Assembly: GCF_014633365.1 (NCBI RefSeq)
Contig: NW_026267104.1
Span: 372,001 to 436,000, forward strand
Direction of reading: 5' to 3'
Source: Diospyros lotus
Lineage: Eukaryota; Streptophyta; Magnoliopsida; Ericales; Ebenaceae
DNA: 64,000 nucleotides
Shown here: positions 48,201 through 60,005 of the stretch, piece after piece
How the letters are laid out: each line of letters starts with the position of its first letter
How positions within the stretch are numbered: position 1 is the stretch's first letter
Notes under the pieces: generated by a model
Databases searched by the model: none
What the model saw: the letters and a program-made list of their open reading frames with translations, nothing else
Told to the model about the DNA's origin: nothing
Made by a program: the position numbers and the translations under genes

Positions 48201-51200
48201 CATATTACAAAAATAATTGTGGTTTCAATCAAATAGGACTTCAACATGATAGTCATTGGTGTTGTTGCTTAACAGATTGGCTAAGAATATGTTAAGAGCA
48301 ATCAAAAAATTAAGGTGCTCTATCCTTAGCCCATATAGTTGGATAAAGGCTTTGTATGTTTTGTGCTTTAACAAGTCCCTAACTCTTCTATGGTCATGGT
48401 GTGCCTTTAACACTATCCTCTTCCTGATTCTTTAAATATGGTCAAGCATGTTAGCAGCTGATTGCTTTTTAGGTGGACCTAGATTTCAAGAAGAATATAT
48501 TGGTTTTATGCTATTTGATAAGTTCATCTTTAAATATTAGTTATGATATTTGATGTATGAAGTATATTCGTCCATTCGCATTGGTTCTATCTTTATATTG
48601 GTAGCTTCCATTGGAAATGGGCCTTGAGACTTTAAAAGAAAAATATTATTGACATATGCTTTTTATGGTCATTGCAGCTCAATGGAAAAAAGGTGTCACC
48701 ATTGTGTTATGGCCCTGATGAAAATTCTCATTCTGCTATTTATAGAACAGTATTGGCTAGACATCCCATGTCATTGGGTAGGGAAAAGTGGTCTAGTGAA
48801 GAAAGGGAGAATCTTGCTAAGGGAATAAAACAACTACTCCAAGAACTGTTGCTCCAAAGATCTGTTGATTTGATCAGGTATACTTTTTCTTATTTTGCCA
48901 TGATAAAAGCTATAGGGGTTTACAAGACAATGGTCCTGTTTGTTGTAGTTTAAAAGCTGTAACTTCTAGCTTTTAGTTTCAAAAAAGTTGGGATGTAGTG
49001 TTTGTTTTAGCTTATAGAATTCTAATTTATAGCTTCTACTAGCTTTTAGAAGGGGTAGAAGCTGGCTTTTTCAAAACTGGGGTACCCCAGCTTTTACAAC
49101 TTCTACTTAAATAATTACATTTGTATGACAATTTTGCCCTTATTTTTAGCAAAGAATTACACTCTTGTCTACGCAATCATGGGTTTTTCTTCTCCACCGC
49201 CATCTCCATTTTCAAATCTCTTCCTCTCTCTCGTCATCTTCCTCTCTCTCTATACTTTAATTAATTTTTTTTATAACACTTGAAACTTATATATATACAC
49301 TAATTAATTTTTAAATTATCATTCTATAACTACTAAGGGTATTATGGACAATTATACAAAAATAAGTTATTTTACAGCTTATGGTATCAAACACCACAAC
49401 TACTTAACTACAACTTCTAAGAAGCTACAGCAAACAGGTTCACAACTTATTCTAAATTTTAGAAGCTATAATCTAAGAAACTATAAGCTATAATTTCTTT
49501 AATTAAGCTGCAACAAACGGGGCCAATGCCCATGTCCTGATTGCTTACATTATAAGTACACCATAAAATGTGGTATCTTGGCCTTGTAGTTAATTATAAT
49601 CACAAGAAGAGCATGAGGGGTTTACTTATCATTTTATGTTTTTAGTTCATTTAATATTTTTGTTTAGAGAAAGTTTTCTATAATTTTATTTGTTAAATTA
49701 TTTTTTTTGGTAATTATGCTAATAAAACACAGACCATGTTTAAGCAGAACCCTTCCTTGGAAGTTGTGTTTCTTAGAGGAATTTGCATCTTGAAGTGTGT
49801 CATTGACCATCTTTAAACCATTGGATTTGTAAAGTTAGTTTGCTGGTAATTGTGTTAATAAAACATGGAACGTTTTTGAGAAGATCCCTTCCTTGGAAAT
49901 TGTGCTGTCAATGAGTTTAGCATCTTGAAATGTGTATTATTCAATCTATATATCTATATAGTAAAAGTTTCTGTTCAGTAATTTTTCTCTAAAGTATATA
50001 TTAACCAAACTTTCAACAGTGATGTGGACGGAGCTGGAGGGTCAAGTGATTTTGATGGTATTATTGCATCAATTAGAGATCTGGATGTCACCCCTGAGAG
50101 TATTAGATCGTTTCTACCCAATGTTAACTGGGAGCGGTTGGCTTCTATGTGTGTTTCAGGACGTTCTGGTGCAGAATGTGAATCAAGGTAATTCAATAAT
50201 TTTTTCATAAAAGATCCAAGATTAGTTGTTAATTTTTTATTTACTTTCTGTGTCATCCTCAAATTGCGTGATTCACCATGAGGCTTTAGCAAGTAGATAT
50301 TGTGTTGCATAGAGGAGATATGCTAGCACAGAAAATTCTTTTTTTGTATGTCACTGGTTTGTAGCAGTTGGTATCCTAATAGTGTCACTTCTTCTGTTAA
50401 ATGGTTGTAAGATGATGTATGAAGAGTCGGCTTAGTTTGGTTTATAGAAAGTGTTCTTTTTATACCTCATGACCTAAATGTGCACTTGTCAAGTCCACTA
50501 TGAGGTTAATATACCCTTTAAAGAAATTAGAATTACATTGTAAGTTCAAAATTAAGATGAAAATTAATTATACACTAAAAACAATGTAGTTTTATGATTG
50601 TTTATTTTCCCTCTGAAATTTTAACTATTAGGAATTTTAAATTTAGAAACTTTTTATTGAATTGCATTATAAATTCAAAATTACAATGAAGATTGATTAT
50701 AAAGTAAAAATAATGTAGTATTTGACCGGATTTACGCCATTTTACTTTCTGTGAAGCATGTATATCCTTCAACCATGCTTGCATCTGGGACATTGATGTT
50801 GATTGTCCTGACAGAGTCATGGCCATTGGATTTGAACTAAAGCGTAAATCATATCGGTCGGAAGTCAAGAAAAACTTGTATTTTACTAAAAATAATGGTG
50901 CTGGATGCACCTGCAGCCCAAAGTTTTCATAGGGTCGATAATGCTGTAATGCTTTTGTCTTCCTTCTGCTACATCAATGATAAAAATGGATTCCTTTTTG
51001 CAACCCTTCTAGATAATGTGTCTGAGTAATTCTTGCAGGTGGTTGAACTATGAAGACCCCTTAATTAATAATAATCCGTGGACTAAAATGGAGGACAAGA
51101 AGCTTCTGCATGTTGTCCAAGAAAGGGGGATCAGTAACTGGATTGATATTGCTGTCTTGTTGGGAACAAACAGGACCCCATTTCAGTGCTTGGCTCGGTA

Positions 51201-54200
51201 TCAAAGAAGTCTTAATCCCTCAATAATGAAGAGGAACTGGACTGAGGATGATGATGATAAGCTTCGTAGTGCTATAGAAACTTTTGGTGAGAGCAATTGG
51301 CAGCTTGTGGCTTCTATGTTAGAAGGAAGGACTGGTACCCAATGCTCTAACAGGTCAGTAAGGAACCATAAGTACAAGTACATTTTAAAGTCAGGTGGCT
51401 TTCTAACTAAAAACAGGGTGCTACATGGACAAAAATATCCACAAAACAAATATTTTCTGATGTAGAATTCTATGTTTATGTTCTTTTCAATGGAAAATAT
51501 GACACAAGATATAATGGCCTTACAAAATATATGGCCATGGATAGAGATGATTGGAGAGCTAGAACCCATGCAGCAGACTTCTTCTAGTAGGATTAAGGCT
51601 TGTGATGACATGAAGTTCTTTTGATTGGACTTAGTATTTTTCCCTTATTTGCAGATTTTGTATGTTCAGCATTAGCCCTTGTTCTTATACATGAGTTTTT
51701 CCTTAAATTTTGGCTGTGTATGCATAAAATTTCTTCAAATAAAGAGGGCAAGTTATTAGCAGATAGTTTTGCAATAGGTTTGGTGCTTGTCTGATTTGTT
51801 GTTATTGTGTTTTACAAGCGTTCCTCCATTGTTGAATATTCAATAGAGCAATATGCAGATTTAATTCACACTATTAATTACTTGCTGCAAGGATGCGAAA
51901 GCCTTATGGTTTCTGCCAATTCTGCTATGGAACGTATTCCAATAGTGGAAAACCATGATATGGAAAATAACAAATAAGAACACTTATCTTGAATAAGCGA
52001 TTAGCTTTGTACATTTACAATCAAATATGAGAATAAGTCTTTCAAAGTCATTTTGTACTTCTTAGTTCTGGAAGCTTGTAAAGTGGAAGTTTCTTATTGC
52101 GGAACCATAACTTATCATGTTGGAGCAAGTGGCAACATGCTAAAGTGGTTTGACTCTCTGACTGGTATTATGATCTAGGAGAAATATTGCATGGGATACA
52201 ATATTACTATTGAAGTAGTTAAGTCTTAATTGAAAGACTATGTTAACTGTAGTACACATCTAATTGGGACTGTTGAAGTAATGAGAATGGTAATGATCTG
52301 ATCATTATGTCCAATACTTGTTTCATATTGGGAAGAAAATATAACTGTTCTAACTTTTGTACCTAAAGTTACCTTGAACTTGGAGTGTCCCTGGAATAAT
52401 TTGTTACCCCATAGAATACATCATTCCTTAAAATCAATCATGTAAAAAGACCCAATTCTAGGAGCATTATGGCCTTTTCTGATAGATTTTCTCTCTTTTT
52501 GACCCTTTCTCTTGATTTATATCTCTCTGGATATAATTCCTTTCCAACAAAAAATAACTCAAAAGGAAAAATTAAATAAATACATAAATAGCTTTGGAAT
52601 GTGATGCTTTATGTTTTAAAGGAAAAATAAATCTGACTTGTTGGGGTGGTAGGTTTGTTGTATGACACTGCTCTACTCCATGCTTTTCGCTGCTGTTGTT
52701 TCCACCTCTTGTTCTATGAAGGTTAATGCTGTGTTTTTGTAGTTATATTTAGCACATTTTTCTAGGAGTTACAAGATTCAAACATTGGATTTCAGACATG
52801 TTGAAAGGTCTATGGTAGTTTGCATGAAGTTTCTCCTGCATTAGCAATCTCTTTAAGTGCATCAATTCTTTACATGAAGCAGTTGTTCCTTTTGATATGT
52901 ATTATGGACACGATCCAATCTATTTCATGGATGAAAGAAACGGTTAATATCAGAAAGAGAGGGCAGTGACAGAGGGTACACAAATGTAACCCAGCAAAGA
53001 TAATTGCTTGTAATATTTCTACTGGGGTGTAACATTAGGAATACAATGAAGCTGTTTACCTTATATTTAAAGAGAATATGTGCATAAAATTTTTGTGTGG
53101 ATCTATTTGAAGTTATGCACTTCAACTAAATTAGCTTCAATAACAGTGAAGATGAATGAATAGACCAAATAATAACCTTATCTTCTATTTGGTATGTTAC
53201 AATGGCTGATTTAACTAGTAGCTCCTTGCATCCCAAGGTGGCTCTTACTTTAGTTGTTTCGGTTTCATGTAGCTGGAGTTCCTAAAAAAAAATCGTATTT
53301 GTTTTAAAAGATAAATTTTTGTTCGATTATTTTGGTGATTTAGTGGCATGCCATTTCTGGGTTATTTTGTTCAAACTACAATTTTTAATGCTTTCTTTTA
53401 AATGCTTGATACATCAGTAAAATGAATTCTCAGTACCTACGTATGATTTATGTTGCAGATGGATAAAAACCCTTCATCCAGCTAGGCAAAAAGTAGGTAG
53501 GTGGACTTCAGATGAGGATAAACGACTAAAAGTGGCTGTGATGCTTTTTGGTCCTAAAACCTGGAGAAAAATAGCTCAGTTTGTGCCTGGTCGAACTCAT
53601 GTGCAATGTAGAGAAAGGTAAATAAATCTCAAATTTGGAGTTCATCCTTGCATGGTTAATGCTTTCTAATGGTAAAGAGTTGGTTTTGGTGGCAGATGGT
53701 TCAATAGCTTGGATCCTTCTTTGAATTTGGGTGAATGGACTGAAGAAGAGGATTCAAGATTGAAAGAAGCAATTGGAGAACATGGATATTACTGGTCCAA
53801 GGTTGCTGCATGCCTTCCTCGACGTACTGATAACCAGTGCAGGAGGTATGAGTACTAATAGATGGACAGTATTTTGTCTCAATTTTTTATGGTGTTCTCT
53901 CCAGTTATTTGTCAAATTTGCAGTCTAAACTCTTTATCTTCTGTTTTTTTTTTTTTCCTTTATTCCTTTTGTTAAATTTTTTCTATCTCTGGTATTATTA
54001 GGAGATGGAAAGTGTTGCTTCCACATGAAGTTCCATTGCTCCAAGCAGCTAGAAAGATACAGAAAGCTGCCCTGATATCAAACTTTGTAGATCGGGAGTC
54101 AGAACGACCTGCCCTTGGACCAAATGATTTTGTATCACTTGGAATAAAGAATTCAGTTTCTGAATCTGAAAATATGGCAACTTCTGGGAAACAAAAGAGG

Positions 54201-56175
54201 AAATCAAGGTACAAATATCAGATGCTCTGTCAGTGATTTATGTACTATTTTGTGTCTATTTTGTTGATCTTGATTTATTTACAATAAAAGAGGGCAGTAT
54301 CCAAGGCAACTTTTGGTTCTCAGAAAATTATGCTGCTTGTCATGAATTTCAAACTTCTTTATAATAATGCAAAACTCTCAACTCCCTCGGCCAAAATTAT
54401 GCCGTCACAGTTTAATATCATAATTTTGTCATGGATGCATGCCACATGTCATTGCTTTCGTTTATTTACAGCAGTTATTTTGATATTCAGGTCAAAGAGA
54501 CCTGCGAAGCAAGCTCAAAGTTGTTCCAACAAAGTCCCCTCATTTACCAATGGCAATGACGTTGAGCTTGAGACTTCTGGTGGTATTGATGCCATTTCGA
54601 AGAAGAAGAGAGTGAAGAAGCCCTATTCAAAGAATAAAAGAAGTTCCGGACCAACTCAAGATGGGATGAAACACGATCAAGAAGTTGGATCATTTGATGG
54701 GCAAACAAAAAAGGAGTCTTCTAGGCGGCTGAAAAGGAAACCTGGGTACAATACCTGCACTCATCAGTCTTGTTTTCCAACTTTCTGCATACCCAATACC
54801 CGCACTCATCAGTCTTGCTTACCAACTTTCTGCATTTACTCTAGCTAATCTGATTTAATTCATCTGGTCCAACAGAGAGAGTCTAGAAGGGAAGGAGATA
54901 GACATGGCTTCCAGCGATATTGCCGTTCCAAAAAAGAAAGTGAGAGGAACACAGCCACGTTCAAGGAAGCATGAAGGTACTGGATTGAACAAAGCTCGCC
55001 TATCAGCTTGTGAAGATTCAGAATTACGAATTATGACTTCGGGAGAAGGGGATGGAGGTGGGGGTGATGCGTCAAAGAATAAAAAAGCCTCTGAGCCAGG
55101 TCAAAGGAAGAAAAAATGTGACAAACTACAAGATGATGTATCAGGAATGATCGGGTCTGAAGAGGTTGCAAGCCCTGGGAGAGATGATTCTATTTTAGTG
55201 AAGAATAAAAGGTTGTCTTTGCCACATCTGGAGCAAGATAAGCATACCTATCCAAGTCTAGATTCAACATCATTAACAATAACAAAAGGTAATGGATTTG
55301 AAGCCTTTGGGAGTGTTGGTGTGAGAGACAAGAATGTTCCTTATTCAAGAAGTGAATGTAGTAGACTTCTGGCCGAACTTCCAGAGATGAGCGGACCCAG
55401 TGACGTTGATCCAAAGCAAGATAAGCATACTGATGCGATTCCAGATACATCATCATTTAGGGTCGCAAATGATAATGAAGTTGAAGCCTTTGGCAGTGAT
55501 GGTGTGCGGAAAAAGGACCCTTCTAAACTACATTCAAGGAGAAATAAATATAGTAGACTCCTGCAGGAGTTTTCACAGAGAATTGATTCCAGTGAAGCCG
55601 AAACCTTGGGCGTGGATGATGCCATTTTGAAGAACACTGGTCTAAATCATTCATCATCTTCAAAATCATTTACTATCACTGAGAAGCAGGTTGTGGCCTT
55701 TGATGGAAATGGTGCGGCCATAAAGAAAAGAACAGCCTCTGAGCCATGCTCCAGCAGTAAATGTACTAATGACCGTCCACAGAACAGCGGGCATCTTCCA
55801 TTACCTCCAGAAGGTTTGAGCATAAGAGCCATGGATGCTGATGAGTATGACATGACACTCTCTTCCTTTATTAAGAACAAGATGAAGAAGCGAAAGCTGA
55901 ACTTTGTCAAAAAGGACAAGGATGCTTCCGGGGGTAACTGCCGGAATGGTAGAAAGAATGGTGTTTTGTCATCTCAACCAATGCAGTCGAGTCACTTGGA
56001 GGATCCTCCACCAGTTGCTGTTGATGTAATTGACTCTGGGAAATCAAACCCGGTTGCTGGGGGGAGCTCTTCTCTTCGCGAATCACTGAAAGCACCATCG
56101 AGCATCGATCTTGCTGGTGAGGTACCAGCCGGTGATGAAGCCAACGACGCATGCTCTCCCCCCTGCCGGATTTGA
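36254..56175 (+). CDS. MYB4R1: 4R-MYB, SNAPC4-like snRNA transcription factor
   Basis: Ten exons: 36254-36614, 37652-38163, 48678-48877, 50020-50187, 51039-51353, 53459-53617, 53696-53845, 54002-54208, 54491-54745 and 54876-56175. They give 1208 aa with all phases consistent. The N-terminus (1-120) is acidic. A half MYB repeat (about 392-420, [22 protein letters not shown]) precedes four full repeats at about 426-473, 479-526, 532-579 and 584-630. Landmarks are [44 protein letters not shown] and [11 protein letters not shown]. This Rh plus Ra-Rd layout is that of human SNAPC4/SNAP190 and Arabidopsis MYB4R1. SNAPC4 binds the proximal sequence element of snRNA genes. [16 protein letters not shown] follows the repeats. 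The C-terminus is long, basic and internally repetitive, longer than I recall for Arabidopsis. Intron 2 is 10.5 kb because of transposons. Confidence 0.9.
40166..40591 (-). pseudogene. Captured sterol glucosyltransferase fragment in the LTR element
   Basis: A 141-codon minus-strand frame contains [18 protein letters not shown] (40322-40375). This is the signature of plant UGT80-type sterol 3-beta-glucosyltransferases, usually C.AVVHHGGAGTTAAGL. The preceding part ([12 protein letters not shown]) also fits the stretch just before this motif. After the motif the sequence leaves the family and runs into element-specific, K/R-rich sequence. No full donor and acceptor domains are present, so it has no enzyme activity. 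It looks like a host gene fragment taken up by the retrotransposon. The first 60 residues are not recognised. Confidence 0.65.
40711..41343 (-). CDS. Unrecognised 210-aa ORF inside the LTR element
   Basis: This is an uninterrupted frame on the element's coding strand, starting [20 protein letters not shown]. It has a K/E-rich middle ([20 protein letters not shown]) and an acidic tail. No zinc knuckle (CCHC), protease or polymerase motif is visible. By position (nearest large frame downstream of the primer site) it could be a remnant gag-like or element-specific protein. I do not recognise its family, and expression is uncertain. Confidence 0.35.
   Translation of the reverse strand: MEPQLQQMNASFSAEMELQWRPKTTAFSVSSNKEHKKGISQLSNGTSSGFDEECKEFGRMFHEKLQEFAMILSKKYHYNFPVEYFDDYHESFNKEEFLKMDQPKKNSRWQEGDLVAVIEKLEEKIIPQEASTERLQGNNREASDEVIVEAKANLLPRVASAGAEGFGTAPDQKFVENGTTLDQTNQTKGPAIGVDDVAEAFPQIFDKSKI
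42955..43248 (+). repeat. 5' LTR of the copia element
   Basis: Starts TGTTGGAAGAATCCAAGG and ends TTTCTTCA right before the primer-binding site. By eye it is about nine-tenths identical to the 3' LTR, with several small indels, which suggests an old insertion. A CTGTATAAATTT word near 43170 could be its TATA element. Confidence 0.9.
47745..48041 (+). repeat. 3' LTR of the copia element
   Basis: Preceded by a purine-rich GCGAGAG tract that would prime plus-strand synthesis and followed by the CCTAT target duplication. It differs from the 5' LTR mainly in its first 70 bp. Confidence 0.9.
48932..49524. mobile_element. MITE with imperfect inverted ends, MYB4R1 intron 3
   Basis: The left end GGTCCTGTTTGTTGTAGTTT and the reverse-complemented right end GGCCCCGTTTGTTGCAGCTT match at most positions. 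Subterminal AGCTTATAG/AGCTTCTA words recur in both directions. About 590 bp with no coding frame. The GGNCC(T/C)GTTTG end is common in hAT-like MITEs. I could not fix a clean target duplication. Confidence 0.65.
54754..54836. repeat. Short tandem duplication in MYB4R1 intron 9
   Basis: Two copies of a unit of about 40 bp, CRCTCATCAGTCTTG followed by TTTCTGCAT, lie between 54758 and 54836, just after the exon 9 donor. They leave the donor and acceptor intact. Confidence 0.6.
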
Positions 56176-57480
56176 GAAAATAGAAGGTAAGTCAAAACTT
56201 GCAAGTTATATTTTCTATGGGATTGCTTTTTTGTGCTGTGTTGTGTTGAAGGCTGGCGTTTTAGCCATAAAAGAGGAGAAGGAAAGAAATCGTTTATTGG
56301 AGCTTTTGGGTGCAGCAGCAGGAGGATATTTTGAGAGATGAATTTTGAAGAGTCATCTGTATAGTCGCATAATTGGTATTGGTAGAATGAGTTGTACAGA
56401 CTTTATATAAACTGAGGTAAATTTTATTATCAATTTGGATATATTTCAATAGATGTGTTTTCAAAATTTCAATATAATTTGGATTGCTCCGATACCTAAT
56501 TTTAGTTTTCAGTTTGTATTGTTTTTAATTTTAAAATAATTTTGTTTGTTGATAAAATGTTACAAAATACAATATTTTATCATTTACTAATAAAATTATT
56601 TTAAAATTAAAAATAATATACTTTGTCTAAAAGTGAGAGATTTAATAATATAATAGAATTAAATGGTATTAAAATAAATAAATGAAATGGTTTGAAAAAT
56701 ACTCTTTTGTCATTTCAAAGAGGAGGGAATGGAAGCCTCTTATTATTTAATTTCATTCAACTCAATTCCATTCTAATTTATTTTCCCAAACATGTCCTTA
56801 AGTCAACCTTCTCCAAATCAATTACATGATAAAGAGTAAATTTATATATAATGATGTAATGTTATTAAATATATTTAAATATTTATTTTTATCACTAACA
56901 TATAATTAATTTAGAATATTATGTTAATGTTCTAAAAAAATATAAAATATTTTCTTCTATAATAGAGATATGAGATATCAAATGGATTATAAAAAAATAT
57001 AAAATATTTCTTTTATAATAGAGATGTGAGATATCGAATAGATTATATTTACATTATAAATTGTATTAAGAAAAAGAGTTTTATGACTATTTATAATAAA
57101 TAATTTTTGTTAACATTTATAATAAATAAGTATATTAAAGTACAATTTAGTAAATATATTGGTTAAGTGTATTTTTTGTAATTAATGAAATGATAAGTTT
57201 GTAATTATTTCTTTTAAAAGTTAATATATATGTTATAATTTTTTATTTGTCATTTGAGATTTAAAAAAAATTTGAAATCAAAGATTTGGATTTAAAAATT
57301 CGATAATATATCTATGCTCATAAAAAACAAGAAGAAGAGAAGAAGCAAAATTCACTACCTAAATAATAAATTAATAAAGGTGATAATTTTTTTCCAAAAC
57401 AAATATTCTGAGCCGGACCCGACAACCCGCCCCTAGTATAAACCCACCCGTTCGGTTTCCATTCAGCATTTGGGTCGGTC
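56176..57480. other. MYB4R1 3' end and intergenic space to RACK1
   Basis: The stop codon at 56173-56175 is followed by a likely 3' UTR to about 56430. The rest is AT-rich without an exon. The repeated pair TATAAAATATTTTCTTCTATAATAGAGATATGAGATATC / TATAAAATATTTCTTTTATAATAGAGATGTGAGATATC, each in words shorter than 20 bases within, sits near 56940 and 56997 as a 57-bp tandem duplication. Confidence 0.5.
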
Positions 57481-57488
57481 CAGATCGC

Positions 57489-57584
57489 AAACCCTAATTC
57501 ACACAAAGCCACCTATATTATATATACACATATATTTATAGCTTCCTCCCACTCTTAGCCTCCGTCGTTCAGCCCCAAACCCTA
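57489..57584 (+). promoter_or_regulatory. RACK1 promoter: telo-boxes and TATA-like run
   Basis: AAACCCTAA at 57489-57497 and AAACCCTAG at 57577-57585 flank a TATATTATATATACA run (57513-57530). Telo-boxes close to the start are the usual mark of plant ribosome-related genes, which fits RACK1. Confidence 0.6.
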
Positions 57585-57602
57585 GCGAGAAAGCGAGAGA
57601 AA

Positions 57603-59558
57603 ATGGCCGAAACTCTGGTGCTTCGGGGGACGATGAGGGCTCACTCTGACTGGGTGACGGCGATCGCCTCTCCGATCGACAACTCCGACATGATCGTCTC
57701 GGCGTCCCGCGACAAGTCCCTCATTGTCTGGCACCTCACCAAGGAGGACCGCCTCTACGGCGTGCCTCGCCGCCGCCTTACCGGCCACTCGCACTTCGTC
57801 CAGGACGTGGTCCTCTCGTCCGACGGCCAGTTCGCGCTCTCCGGCTCCTGGGACAGCGAGCTCCGGCTTTGGGATCTGGCAGCTGGCACCACCGCCCGCC
57901 GCTTTACCGGCCATACCAAGGACGTTCTCTCCGTCGCCTTTTCGATCGACAATCGCCAAATCGTCTCAGCTTCCAGAGACCGAAGCATCAAGCTGTGGAA
58001 CACTCTCGGTGAGTGCAAGTACACTATCCAGGACGGTGACGCACATTCGGATTGGGTCAGTTGCGTCAGGTTTAGCCCCAATAATATTCAGCCGACAATT
58101 GTGTCCTCTTCTTGGGACAAGACTGTTAAGATCTGGAATTTGACTAATTGCAAGCTGAGATCGACTCTGGCTGGCCACTCTGGCTATGTCAACACGGTGG
58201 CGGTGTCGCCAGACGGGTCGCTGTGCGCAAGTGGAGGGAAAGATGGGGTAATCTTGCTGTGGGACTTGGCGGAGGGCAAGCGGCTTTACTCTCTTGATGC
58301 TGGGTCTATCATTCATTCTCTGTGCTTCAGTCCCAATAGGTACTGGCTCTGCGCGGCGACTGAGGCCAGCATTAAGATCTGGGACTTGGAGAGCAAGAGC
58401 ATTGTTGTGGATCTCAGGATTGATCCCAAGCAGGAGGCTGAAATGAACGAGGGTGGCACTACCCAATCCTCTGTCAAAACTAAGGTTCAGTTTCTTCGTT
58501 ATTTTTGCATTCATTTCGATTGGGTTGACATTTCTTGTTATTTTAATGTTTTTACTAGTGCGTTTGCCGTTATATGGAGCGAAAACATGCTTATCTTGTC
58601 GCGTTATTCTAACTCTTGATTATACGGTTGCGCACGTTATTCTAGTATCTGATGTGATTATTCAGCAATTGTTGCCAAGTTTTTTGTTTTGTTGGTATTT
58701 ATCTTGTGCCGCTTTGTGAAACGCCAGGTGCAAGTTTAAGTTCAGAATAGTTATGCAAGCATTGGTTCTATTATTATTTTTTCTTCCCTTTTTTGGTCAC
58801 TTTGTTTCCTTATCATTAATAAAAATTTATTGTTTTTGTTAACTAGTTCTAGACTGATATCCATGTGTTTAGTAACTAGAATAGCTTTTGAACAAGTTTG
58901 TGTGTTGTGATATTTTATTTTCTTCATTTTGATGGGTAACTGTATGGAATTTAGCTGCGTATATTCATTCCAATTTTTCCATTTGCCTTTCCTAAGTTTA
59001 AATGTTTCAATCTATGTCTTTTTAGTATCATCCGTGTAAGAAGTAGCTCAAGTCTTTGATGTTAGCTGTTGCTGATGGAGCCCAGTTTGTGTATTCTGAA
59101 CATATTGAGTAGGAGCTTGGTCGGTCCATTTGGTATATGGTTTTAGTCTTGTCGTTCTTTAGCTAGATCCCTTTTGTATATGATCTTACTTGCCTCATTC
59201 TTTTACCTTGAGATGAGGGTAGATTGTTGCTATAAAATTATATCTTATAGGTGTCTTAAAGCTGTTCTTGCATGTATGTTCTACCACTGCTTTGCAGCTG
59301 CCACTATGCTGTATATGGAGTATAAACCACTCTGTTTCCTTTTGATTTTCTTTATTTTTGTTCATTGCTCTGTTATCCGCCACGAGAACGAAGAAGTAAT
59401 GAGAACCGGTGGTTGTGCCTTCAACTTACGTTGAAAAGTCCTTATTGTGTTTGCAGGTTATATACTGCACAAGTTTGAACTGGAGTTTTGATGGAAGCAC
59501 GCTATTCAGCGGATATACAGATGGTGTAATCAGAGTTTGGGGTATTGGTCGTTATTAG
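57603..59558 (+). CDS. RACK1: RACK1, WD40 scaffold of the 40S ribosome
   Basis: Two exons, 57603-58484 and 59457-59558, give 327 aa, the same length as Arabidopsis RACK1A. It starts [20 protein letters not shown] and ends [12 protein letters not shown]. Seven WD40 blades fill the protein; clear ones are [35 protein letters not shown] and [18 protein letters not shown]1 binds the head of the 40S ribosomal subunit and links translation to kinase signalling; in plants it also affects hormone and immune signalling. The donor at 58485 (AAG/GTTCAG) and acceptor at 59456 join K to [10 protein letters not shown], as in all plant RACK1 genes. Exon 1 is GC-rich. The codons are intact and no unusual substitution was noticed. 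Confidence 0.97.
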
Positions 59559-60005
59559 AATGCTTGGTTTAGACCATGAATTATCCAGTCCATGTCATCA
59601 CATTATGTCAAATCAGTCAGGTTTCTGCCCAAATTTTGGAGGACTTTTGTATTCTCTATGCTTCATGGCATTGAGGCTTTTTTATTTTTGTTTTTAATAT
59701 TATGTTAGCTGTTGAATTTGGTTTTGACTATGAATTCAAGGTAAGGTTTTCTTCTGATATTTGAGTTTTGATTTGATCTTGTTGTCCTGTTGATGGTGGT
59801 GTGTTTTATTTATAGTTATAGATGGTTAGTAGGGGGACCCCCTTGCATTGATTCAAGTGGAACCTTGTTGCCAGGGGAGCAAGTCTGTTGGCAAAATAGT
59901 TAGGCTGTTGGCAGTCAGGAGGTTTGGAAACTTGTTCTCAAAACAGATATGTTATTTAACAAAGTGTAATCAGTTTGATCGATATTTTATATTTTGATGT
60001 TTTGG
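59559..60005. other. RACK1 3' UTR and flank
   Basis: No coding content. The RACK1 3' UTR probably ends by about 59850. The 9-mer ATGTTTTGG (59997-60005) at its right edge is the candidate left target duplication of the foldback element. Confidence 0.5.

Noticed and set aside
57582..58514. Minus-strand frames opposite RACK1 exon 1
   Set aside because: They are shadows of the GC-rich WD40 coding exon; the plus-strand frame is the conserved RACK1 protein.
58485..59456. A box C/D snoRNA in the RACK1 intron (animal RACK1 introns host snoRNAs)
   Set aside because: TGATG- and CTGA-like words occur near 59060-59100, but spacing and terminal stem do not form a convincing C/D snoRNA.
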